Shown here piece by piece: positions 34,632 to 45,265 of a DNA stretch of 64,000 bases. Origin of the DNA: Paramacrobiotus metropolitanus (lineage: Eukaryota; Tardigrada; Eutardigrada; Parachela; Macrobiotidae); assembly GCF_019649055.1 (NCBI RefSeq), contig NW_026570237.1:1116001-1180000 (forward strand), in the 5' to 3' direction. The notes beneath the pieces are model-generated. The model was not told the origin of the DNA. It searched no databases and saw only the letters and a program-made list of their open reading frames with translations. Numbering within the stretch: position 1 is the stretch's first letter; each line of letters opens with the position of its first letter. Both the position numbers and the translations under genes were made by a program.

Positions 34632-37159
34632 TCAATCCGGTGCAGCTTGTAGCACAAGCCTCTCGCCGGTTCGAGAGCGCACCACCGGTAAGACGAACAG
34701 CATTTTCGCGGTCCACTGCCATTTCGTCGTTAACTGTCCGTCGTCGTTCTGGTGCTTGACAATCCGGCCGAACGTCCGCATCAAATTTCTCCACTTTTTA
34801 TAGCACTCGTCCCCGGTTTTCACGGGAGCTCCGTCCAATCTCGCTGTGCTAACCACCGCGGCCACCTGCTGCCAGCCGCGCTGTCGCGCCTGGGCCCCCT
34901 GCACCCCAGTGGGGCCGGCTTTCATCTCGCCCGTGGTGCGCCACAGCAGCGGATTGGCCTGCACTTGGTCCAGTAATACACTGATTTCATCGGAGCAGAA
35001 GCCCAGTGCATCCGGCATCCGCGAGGAAATGAGGCGAGCCATGCGTATCTGTCCGTCTGTCGTTAAAAGGAGAGAAACGCTAGGCGCAGACTCAATGGAA
35101 ACTCATCGTCTTTTGCGTGAATACTGCTCAAACGCATATACGCGAAAAACAGGGACTCCACAACAACCAGAAGCACCGAAATATTGTGCCCAGAAAATTG
35201 TATCAAATGTTTACCAAATTTATTAAACTTTTTATTTAGTGTTGGGACTCACCAGACTACGATTACTGTCCTACAATCAATTATTCTTTTTGCTATTCGC
35301 AAAAGGGACTAGCTTACTTTTAGATAAATTTAGACACTTATTCGCGGAGATTTGCCTACAAATATTCACTTTTCCCAAGACACTGTTTATAAATCTTTGC
35401 TTTGCTGTTAGATAAAAATGTGAATCCCTCCATAAAGAACTGCCACGCTAAAAGTACGGACTGACGCATCACATTATTCTATCAGGCACAACGCACGCAC
35501 ATAATAAGTTCTCGAAAAACGCTGTACCACTAATCCCACTATGTACATAATTGTATGTGCGTATGTGGTGGAAAATGGTTTCATCAAATCTATGCATACC
35601 TGAATTATTTGCCGGATTATCTTCGACGGCCGGGTGCGGCTGGCTATGTCGAATAGGCGGCATTTTCCCGGTAGGACCATCCGCGTTTTCTACAAAAACA
35701 GTGGGGGAGACTGTCGCATTATTCTCGATTTATATAAAAGTAAACGATCGAATATACCGAGCGATGCGGATGGTCCGGGAACATCGTCTCCCAATGGTAA
35801 ATCATCCTCATAATCAGCGGCTATGAAACACACAATCAGCAAAATCACTGTTGAAGGATGTCTGGAAAACAATAGCCTCACCATCGTCAACAGGAAGGAC
35901 GCTCATTTCGAAGTCTGTTTCGTCCGGAACATCCTCCGGAACTCCCGTCTCTATAGGAGCTTTAACGCTGTTGTCCATTGGAAAAAGTGGCGCGAGATCC
36001 CGGGTATGGCGACCGCCCGTATTACCGAGATCCGTGTTTCGATGATCAGGCGTTGCGAGAGTCACCGTGCGATGGGAAGTCGGACGGCGATCGTGGGATC
36101 TGCAAAGTGCGAACCGAATAAGAATTACGTACTTACTGCTCAATGTCAAAACATGCAGTCGATTAACTATATATATGCTGTAAAATGTACAAATCACATT
36201 TCCGCATCAGATGGCCCCTGTGCACCAGTTCGTCATTGCACAATCGCGAAATTCCCTGATCCACGGGGATCAAAGGGAATTATCGCTTCGGAGTGCACGT
36301 TATCATCACAGCGGAGAGACGCACGATCACGAGCATTTGTAGAATCACAAGCACCACCGCCAGTGCAAATTAGTTTCAAGAAAGACTAACATCCTGCTTG
36401 CTGCTACGGTCATTAAAAATCGCATTCATGGCATGGAAAGAAATAAAAATTGAATAAGTACATTATTATTTCTATTAGCAATAAAAGAACACAAATACCA
36501 ACTAATCAGAACCATCCTCCCGTTCTTCACTATACCGGAATACATGAAACGTACTTAGTACTACTTACTTACATGATTCGTGTGGTTCGTGGTGCCTGCA
36601 GTTTCTCGCCAAATCTAACTCGTTTTGGCACAGGCTCCGGACTACCAGCATCATCCTCCCTTTCTTCACTATACGAATCACCATCCGCGTTCTCCTCATC
36701 CTGTTCCTCCACAACCGGTTCCTGATTTTCCTTCAACACTCCCGCATGCTCCAGCAACTTCATCAGATCGTCCTCGTCCGCTAGATATCGCCTGCCGATG
36801 ATTGTCTTCACGTAATCTCCACTGAGTAGCGTCTCCCCAATGTACACGCGCGGGATCAGGCGCTGCCTGTCCCCTGCCTCCTGGCAGATGCGGACGCTCT
36901 TGCACATGCGGGGCAGTGTGCCGCGCAGATCCACCTGGAAGAAGACCACCGTCTCCGCCGAGTGATCGATCGCTTTGCGCCAGTATAAAGGATTCGACTC
37001 AGGATCCACGCCGACCACTCTAATCAGGTCTTTGTATGATAGAGCTGCGGGCGTTGTTGGCACAATCTGGTTGAAACGAGTGGAGGATCGGAGAACGGGT
37101 CGTGTGTTGGTCACAGGCACAGCGATACCTGTCGAAGGAATCGGTCGATGTCGTTTCAT
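34632..37159 (-). CDS. M8: N-module plus Myb/SANT-like regulator
   Basis: Exons 36573-37159, 35882-36099, 35758-35820, 35600-35689 and 34632-35056 give 460 residues in one frame. Start MKRHRPIPS; N-module in the ALSYKDLIRVVG form; tail with PKRVRFGEK. Exon 2 carries GGRHTRDLAPLFPMD and EDVPDETDFEM, a form shared with M9 and M10. Exon 3 reads DYEDDLPLGDDVPGPS. The terminal exon is Myb/SANT-like: FCSDEISVLLDQV, NPLLWRTTGEM, CYKKWRNLMRTFGRIV, TTKWQWTAKMLFVL. Such domains bind DNA in many transposon-derived and host factors. A BEN-like cassette 0.4 kb downstream is phase-compatible, so M8 may make two proteins with different DNA-binding ends. Confidence 0.83.
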
Positions 37160-37395
37160 GATGCTAACAACAACAACAGCTAACAACTCCCCTTCCTACA
37201 CTGCTGAACAAACGAACAAGTTTTCAACACGGTAGTAACTTGGTAATACCGAACAAACGTGCAATCTAAAAACACTTTTGATTTTAAAAGAAAACACAAT
37301 AACAGTTAGAAAAAATTTTGTAAAATTGTAAAAATCGTTGAACTGAGTTTCTAGAGTGGCGTACGACAAAAACGCAATATGCTTGTCCTGTGAGC

Positions 37396-37402
37396 AACCG
37401 CC
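37396..37402. promoter_or_regulatory. AACCGCC element upstream of M8
   Basis: GAGCAACCGCCGCGTGAAGG about 240 bp before the M8 start. M9 has the close match GAGCAACCGCCACGTGAGGG at 41216, and M2 shares the first 11 bases. Confidence 0.5.
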
Positions 37403-38174
37403 GCGTGAAGGCAGCCAGTAGGCACTCACGTTCACGTTCACTGTCTCGTAACGTAGTAGAGAATTGGCCGCTCGTAACATTTCCGGTGGTATAAAACATT
37501 ATTTAATTAACCATGAAAAAGGTAGAGTTGGCATTGATTCCTGTGCGCGATGGTAAGGCCGATGTGTGAGACTGGGGCTGTAGCCGCGCCAGCTCTAACC
37601 GGTAAGAAAAGCTGGTAGTGTTGCATACTAATGCAACTACTGCACACTGCACAGCTAGCCGAAGACAGCAAGCGCCGGATCGGAAGTAAGTATGCATCGT
37701 CGAGAATTTGTGTTACTTGTTTTAACTTTTACCCACTGGCAGTTGAGACGTTGGGAACATTAATTTTGGAACATTCTTTGAAGAGTTGATACGTTGCGTC
37801 GACCGGGAGATCGTTGAAATAACCCGAGAACCTTGATCAACGGTCTTCTTGACGCAACGTACGCCTGAGTTCGGCGTAGTCAGAGGAAATGCAGCAGCTG
37901 TTTTTCGTTCTTGGAATGCAAGACCTACCCGGGTAGGACTTCGAACGATGCAAAGCACTACTTAATTTAACCGGCATTTTATTTCGATCAATAATTTTTT
38001 GAGAGCTGAAATTCGTTTCTTATCAGTGATAAAATCAAATAAAAATAGTAGAATCAACATGACAGCAGGAGTAGTAAATGCGGCGAAATGTGCATCAACT
38101 AAAGCTCAATCACGATATAATTATACACTGCAGAAGCATTCGCTGTCATCCACCATATAACGACTGACGGGATG

Positions 38175-40962
38175 TCAGTCCGGTCCAGATTCCAGCGCTA
38201 GTCTCTCTCCTGATTTAAAGCGCAGGAACGGTAAGACGAAGAGCATCCTGGTGGTCCACTGCCACGTGGTCGACAGCTCTCCGTCTTCGTTCTTCTGCTT
38301 AACAACCCGACCGAAAGTGGCCACCATATTTCTCCACTTTCTATAACACTCGTCGCCGGTTTTAACGGGAGCGCCACTCAATCGCGCTGTGCTGACCACA
38401 TTAGCCAACTGCTGCCAGCGACGCTGCCGCTCCTTCCTCCCCCTTCACCCCACGGGGTCCCGTTTTCATCTCGCCCACCGTGCGCCACAACATGGGATTG
38501 GCCTCCACTTGGTCAATCAATACACTGATTTCATCCGAACAAAACATCCGGGGCGCATACGACCCCCGGGAGGAGATGCGGCGGCCGGGGCGGACGTCTG
38601 CGGTTAGAAAGAAGAAACGCTGGGCGTGGCTGAATAATAAATGCTTTTCTGCGTACACACTACATTACTTTACACATACTCCACATATTCGGGGCAAAAA
38701 CAGACTACGTAGCAAAATATTGTTTACCCAAACCGTATTAAACATTTCGTTCCAATTTAAATTATTTTTTAATCAATGTTGGACAGTAAATTCCCTACCG
38801 GTTTATTTATTTTTACCTAGTTCTTAAATCCTGGACACTTCTACGCAAACTTCTGCTTTTACATAGGCACAAGGTGTGTTAATTACTAAACGCATTTAAT
38901 AAATACTTTGAAATGAACAACGTTAATTCGAATTCTTTCCGAAATAACTTTTTTTACTGTTCAACTGAACTTTTTCATCAACCATAAAAAATGCCACGCG
39001 AGAAGTAGTGATGCAGCACGTGAAAGCCATAAATTCCCCAAAACCATTTTTTATACCTGAACTATCTGCAGGATTATCCTCGGCTGCAGGTCGTATCTTA
39101 ACACGAGGCCGTTTCCCGGTAGATTCATCCGTGTTTTCTGCAGAACAAGACAGCATTGGTCTTGCCGCACTAGCCCCGGTTTGACGAAAACACAAATATA
39201 TACCGTGCGGTGTAGATGGTCCGGGAGCATCATCTCCCGATGGTAAATCATCATCCTCATCACTACCACCTCCTGCTGTACACCACACAACTATTTCCAC
39301 GCGGCGCCTGGTTGCCGAAGAATTCGCTTACCATTATCCACAGGGAGACCGCTCATTTCGAAGTCTGTTTCGTCCGGAACATCCTCCGCAACTGCCGTCT
39401 CTATAGGAGCTTTAACGATTTTGTCCACTGGAATAAGTGGCGAGAGATCCAGGGTATGGCGGCCGCCCAAGCTACTGCGATCATCGTCTGCCTGATCGGG
39501 CATTTCCAGGGTAAACGGCTGATGGGAAGTCGGTCGTTGAGATCTGCAATGGAATAGTAGAAAATTTACTGTCCACTTTGTAATATCAAATCCATTACAG
39601 TAATAATAAACCTGCTATAAAATTTATAAACCACATTCCGCATCAGATGGCCCCTGTGCACCAACTCGTCATGATAGTACTGCAAAATTCCCTGATCCAC
39701 AGGATCAAAGGGAGTCTTCGCTTCGGTGTGCACGTTATCATCATAGCGGAGAAAGATTCACGAGAATTCCATATTAAATTGCAAACAAACCCCGCTGCCG
39801 GTGCTAAATATGAAGCACCAGTGTCCTGATTACCGCTGTAACCATTATAAATAGAATTAAATGCTGTTTTTTAACGTTTAAAATTTAATCTTTTTGATTA
39901 GTCTTCATCTGCGCAAGCGTATTGCTCTATGTACTGGCTGCTGCCGAAATAAAGAACTAACAGAATTAAATATACAGAAAACAAAATCAAACGGCATGCA
40001 ACAACCGGAAACCGCGATACAATGTAAAACGAAAAAGAGACAGAGGTGAAATCTTGAAAGCTAGGCGTATGAAATCAATAATGAGTACACGAAATTTATT
40101 AATCTGCCAATCTGCATACTTTCTACAATTTCTAAATATACGTATCTGTTTCATTCTGCTTTCTAGGTGCTTACATTTACATATTTTCGATTCTTTCATT
40201 TTATTGATTTCATTCGTATTCGATTTTTCATTTATTATTTTTAAAAATTCTTCTGTTTTTCCTTTCTATTTTCTCTAAACCATTATTCTACAAATCACAT
40301 CATCATTATCTGAAAACGTACAGTAGAATTTTTTATTGGTGAAAAATGCTACAAGTAACTAAAACGTACCGTGTGGTTCGTTGAGGCTGCGTGTTCTCGT
40401 TAGCTTTAACTCGCTTTGGCTCAGGAGAATAATATTCCGGACTACCAGCGCCATTCTCCCTTTCCTCGCTATACGACGTATTCTCCATGTTCTCTTCATC
40501 CTGCTCTACAACAAGTGGCCCCTCGTTTTCCTTCAACACTCCCGCGTGCTCCAGCAGCTTCATGAGATCGTCCTCGTCCGCCAGATATCGCTTGCCGATG
40601 ATTGTCTTCACATAATCTCCACTGAGCAGCGTCTCCCCGATGTACACGCGCGGGATCAGCCGCTGCCTGCCCGCGGCCTCCTGGCAGATGCGCACGCTCT
40701 TGCACATGCGGGGCAGCGTGCCGCGCAGATCCACCTGGAAGAAGACCACAGTCTCCGCCGAGTGATCGATCGCTTTGCGCCAGTACAAAGGATTCGACTC
40801 CGGATCCACGCCGACCACCTTGATCAGGTCTTTGTAGGACAGAGCTGCGGGGGATGTTGGCACGATCTGGTTGAAACGAGTGGAGGATCGGAGAACGGGT
40901 CGTGTGTTTGTGGCAGCGATACCTGCTGAAAGCGGCGCAGGAATAGCTCGATGTCGTTTCAT
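38175..40962 (-). CDS. M9: N-module plus Myb/SANT-like regulator with a one-base shift
   Basis: Exons 40370-40962, 39332-39543, 39204-39272, 39057-39137 and 38175-38597. Start MKRHRAIPA; N-module intact; tail PKRVKANEN. Exon 2 has GGRHTLDLSPLIPVD, exon 3 DEDDDLPSGDDAPGPS. The terminal exon closely matches M8: MFCSDEISVLIDQV, NPMLWRTVGEM, then VVSTARLSGAPVKTGDECYR and LFVLPFLRFKSGERLAL. Between these two parts the frame shifts by one extra base at a run of five G on the coding strand near 38445, so the exon is 423 nt where the other copies are 2 mod 3. As written, translation stops soon after the run. A length error in a homopolymer or a young lesion are both possible. No second cassette is recognised between here and M8. 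Confidence 0.75.
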
Positions 40963-41219
40963 GATGCTAACAGGTAAGTACCAGTAACAGCAACAACGCA
41001 CTTTCTCACAGTGCTGGAAAAACGAATGTCTTCGACACAGTTAGTAGCTTGGTAATACGAACATACAAAATAGGATAACGTGCAGTCTAAAGGTACTTTT
41101 AAAAGTTAAAACTCATTTTTAAAAAAATAATCAGTAATCATGCAATGCTGTTTAATGGTAAAAATCGTTTGTATTGTAGTCGAGAGTGGCAAAAAGGCAA
41201 TGCTGGCCGTGCTGAGAGC

Positions 41220-41226
41220 AACCGCC
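41220..41226. promoter_or_regulatory. AACCGCC element upstream of M9
   Basis: AACCGCC about 258 bp before the M9 start, in a block shared with M8 (see 37396). Confidence 0.5.
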
Positions 41227-41239
41227 ACGTGAGGGTGGC

Positions 41240-42570
41240 CAGTAGCTGCGTCAGCTGTTTCCGTTGTTTGTCGTTTAGTTTAGTGTGTCAGTGTCAGTGG
41301 CCGCTCCATAAGACTTCCGGTTGGAATAAAACATTTTAAAAAGTCTATTAAACTGTGGCAAACTATCGACTGTGACAAACTGATAAAAAGAAAACACTAT
41401 AACGCCGCACTGATAAGAAAGCGTAATGACCGTAGCGCGAATTATCCTATATTGCCACGAATGGGATACACCAGAGCCGGCAAACCAGAAAAGACTGACC
41501 AAAACCAATCCGGCATTATTGGATACGAAAAACACAGCCGGTACTTTGCGATTGCTTTATGCGGCTAGTTGTTTCGAACCAAAACCAATATTATATTCTG
41601 AAATCCCGTAGTCGAAAACCCGGCCACACAGTATTCATTTCTGTCAAAACCGCTCCCGCTTGAACGCCAAAGCGGAAGAGTTCTGACTACGCTCACCAAA
41701 TGCAACTAAATTATTGCATGAGTAATAATAATTATCATCTTGATATTTTTAACCAGGCAATATTGCCACGTAAACCAACTAAAATACTGCTAAAAAATAA
41801 AAGTCATTTCTAGTTTCTACTACATATTTGAATTATCTGAATGAATTTAATTAGCAGACCGTATTACGACAAGAATGACGACATATGTAACGTCAAATGT
41901 AATGGCGGTGCTGTCAGATGTACGGGATCCGTTAGGTGAGCGGGTGACCGAGCAACCGGTACTGTCTAGTGTACGGAGACCGTTTGGTGAACGGGGGACC
42001 AAGTTGGCACTACTGTCCAATACACAGATGACAGATCCCGTCAAATGAACGAGTGACCGAGCTTCGACTACCCAGATTCATTAGGCTGAGGAACACAGAT
42101 TCATGAATTCAGTTGTGACTCGTGAGAATTCATGGTGATCTGAGAGAATCATGAAGTGATTAAAAAAATTACATAAGGATAAAATCCGTGTTTTTTTTGC
42201 GTTAATACGATGTATCTATTATGTTTCGACGAAATATATGATTCTAATAAATATTCTTTGAAAACTAAATAAAGTGGCCGTTGACCACAAGAAACGCGGA
42301 GGCGAAGCCGAGGCTGTTTCTTGTATCTTAAATGTACCAGTACCAGTCTTTAAAGATTCCATGTTTTGACGCCGGTTTTTATTTGGAATATTAATTATGA
42401 CCGCATGGCGCATTGAATCTCATTAATGTTATGTGGATTTTGGCAGAGCGAAAAATAACCATACAGTTTAGATTCTGTGAAATTCTTGCTGCCGAAATCC
42501 ATGAGCAGATTCCTAGAGTAGTACTAGTGATCATGCGGTACGAAAGCGCAGCCAGCGAAAATCAAAATGA
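41240..42570. other. Intergenic, no gene recognised
   Basis: Spacer between M9 and a MITE. At 41910-42065 a degenerate repeat of about 55 to 60 bp occurs, each unit containing a form of GGTGA(A/G)CGGG(T/G)GACC. Nothing else is clear. Confidence 0.4.
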
Positions 42571-42901
42571 TGTCCATTCAGGGCCGGCACAAAGGGGGGG
42601 GGGGGGGCGGTCCGCCCCCCCTGTTATCGATTTTTGACCGCCGGGGGGGGCGGACTGGAAAACGTGGCTGCAGGTGAGCCGCCAGGGGGGCGGAATAAAT
42701 TTTAATTTTTTTCGAATTTTTTTAATTTTTTAAAAAAGGTTTTCCAGAAATTTTTATTAAAATTTTTCAAAAATTTCCTTCCGCCCCCCGGCGGACGGTT
42801 CAAAATCAGACTGCCCCCCGGCGAATTTGGCGCGCTCGACAGCCCCCCGGCGGCCTTCCGCCCCCCATCCAAAAATTCCTTGTGCCGGGCCTGTGTCCAT
42901 T
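42571..42901. mobile_element. hAT-like MITE with perfect 8-bp target duplication
   Basis: The element spans 42579-42893 (315 bp). Its ends are CAGGGCCGGCACAA and, inverted, TTGTGCCGGGCCTG, and it is flanked by the exact direct repeat TGTCCATT (42571-42578 and 42894-42901). The interior is rich in long G and C runs around an AT-rich centre and has no transposase. Terminal CAGGG and 8-bp duplications are characteristic of the hAT superfamily. Confidence 0.9.
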
Positions 42902-45265
42902 ATTACCGAAACCATTCTGTCTTCGACAAGAACCGAAGTCAATGTTGACCAGCAAGTTCAAAATGTTACAGTTAATCCCGTATTCCCTTTCTACATCCAG
43001 TGAAAACCTTTTGAAAGGTACCATCCGACGCAGCCGACCCTTTGTTTGAAAACGAAGCTGAAATTTCCAATGTATGGATGCCGCACATCAAAGGTGCCGA
43101 CCAGTGGAAACCCCCAACCCAACACCGCGCCAATCGCATGTGAGCACAAAGAGGCCAGCCAGTCTAACGCACTGAGCGCACACCGCAGCCATCGTTCAGC
43201 AGTGCAGTTAGTCCAGCAGACAACCATTTTTTGACTTCCGATGTAGCAGAAGAAATTTCCTCAAGTTTACCTTGTTCCCCCTCGATCCCATCGATCTCAC
43301 CTGATTTGCTCATCATGGACAGCCAACCCACACGTTTCGCCCGTAAATACCGGGAAGAAAGAGAGCGCATCCCTTCTTATGTCTAGCCACCCAGCCGTGA
43401 TCGCTTGGCAGCGGCCGCCCAAACTGCATCCGGATGGCGTGTCCTCAGTCTTCCGTCCGACGACCAACTATGATGATATCGATTATCGACGGCAATATCA
43501 TGCCGTCTTTTTTTCCTCCTCGCCATCGACCGATCACCGCGCCATCTGTCTTCCAGCGCCGCCTTGACCTGTTTCTGCTGTGGCAAAACTGGTCCTTTTG
43601 CCACAGCAGAAACAGGTCAAGGAAATTGCCCTCGAAACCAAATTGCCCAAGTGCAAGCGGACCTGGCGAAACAACCGCAACGAAAGCGAGAAGATGCGAA
43701 CGAATATGATGATTTCTAATGAAGCAGTATGCGCCCACCGTCTGACCGTAATCCAAGAAACTCTTGAGGACGAGATGCAAGCGCGGACGAGATGCAAGCG
43801 CTGCAGCCAAAATCGCCATCAGATGGATACCGCTTCGACCTCGGTGAGGTGGAAATGAATATCTCCGATGTCTACTCCAAACCTCGCCCTGGACGCCGAT
43901 TTACTGTGGCCGATCGCGCTTGTAGCGGCAATCCTGACGAGCATCCCACCTACACATTCGCTGACATCATGGGCGTCGGTGCAAAAATTGCCGTTTCTGA
44001 GGACCGCCTGCGCCGATTTTCTGGAAGATCCGCGAGTCCGTCCGGGAGAGCGAAATTTGATTGGGCTGGGTGACATTGTGGAGGTGATTCACCGGGAGGG
44101 ATATCACCAGATGACCTCCATCAACGACGGCCCACCAGGAGCTGAAAGCGAGTTTGTCCGGGCCCACCCCTGTTTCTGCACAACCAGTTCGTTCACACCG
44201 TGCCAGGTCAGGCGCCGTTTGCTATCCATTAGCTAAGTGCCCGTGTGCGTCACCATGCATGGACAGTCCGCCGTGTGGCCCCTTGGATATGAGCCGAATA
44301 AGGGGCGCAAATGCGCCAAAGCGGCAGCCGAAAATCCGGAACCGACCCATATAGAGGCTGGACTTTCCCTGTTTCGATCTCCTTATCGGCATATGCGATC
44401 GAGTCGAGTGGGCTTTTTCGACATTAACATAATCACATTAAGATATTTTCCTTGATTTACGATTTTTCCCAGCGCAGTACCATCGCGCAGATTTTGTCTT
44501 CCGATGTTGTTCCCACAGTGAGAACTTAACAACATCGGAAAACATAATCTGCGCCGTTTCGGAGGACTGGAGGTCTCACTTCTGATTAAAACCGCAGTCG
44601 TATTCTCGTTTGTATTTTCTGCCCGATCTTCCCTTTACGGGACCGTTATACACACCGCCACGCGTAGCAATAAATACTTTTTTCACTGAATTTGTCTGGT
44701 GAAGTCGCCGCTTTGCTCTTCCGTAATGAGCCAATTTCACAAACGAAATCGAGTAATCGGAAGAAAAACAATCCCCACACAAACACAACAACTGCAACAC
44801 GGAACAGACAAAATAATGCGAAACATCCAGTGAGTCTGGCGACATCAATCCTGCCATCCGGTGGCCTTTGGCCCGAATTTGTACACCAGGGGACGTCTAA
44901 GATCAAACGGGAAGTACAAATTCGGTTTTGTAGTGAAGCCTGTCAAACAAACATTCTGCTTCTGAACACGTAAAACTACGTTTAAACCGGCAAACAGTCC
45001 CAGATAAACCAATTAATACAAATTGCAAACCAGTGTTCAATTATTTCTGCGGAAAAGCGGACCCAAAAATACGAGCCGTACTCGTACCTTACATCATTTG
45101 AAAAAATGTTGTCAAACTAAGAAAACAAAATAAAAACTGAAGACGTAAGAAGAAATCTAAAACATAAAATAAGTTTGTCGCGTAAATAAGATTTACGCGA
45201 CAGAACGCACGCAGTAATATGTATTTTGCATGATTGGATCGTTTGTTGCATGGCGTCTGCTAACC
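42902..45265. other. Region of decayed frames, no intact gene recognised
   Basis: Several overlapping frames on both strands between about 43.0 and 44.4 kb are broken by stops and shifts; composition is GC-rich relative to the flanks, as if an old coding or mobile insert has decayed. The long hairpin at 43562-43622 lies inside. Around 44.6-44.7 kb a minus-strand frame has a basic end (KGRSGRKYKREY) but no domain match. I can assign no family. Confidence 0.35.
43562..43622. repeat. Long perfect hairpin
   Basis: An inverted repeat with arms of about 27 bp: CCTTGACCTGTTTCTGCTGT plus seven more bases on the left, mirrored on the right up to CAGGTCAAGG, separated by a loop of about 7 bases. It lies in a region of decayed frames. 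Confidence 0.85.

Noticed and set aside
37722-37958. Minus-strand frame of 78 residues between M8 and M9, considered as a second cassette for M9
   Set aside because: No BEN-like, MADF or Myb/SANT-like pattern and no phase-1 acceptor and donor pair of the family type.
43445-44236. Overlapping frames of about 90 to 125 residues on both strands
   Set aside because: None has a recognisable domain or splice support; the frames are broken and mutually overlapping, so I describe the region only as decayed.
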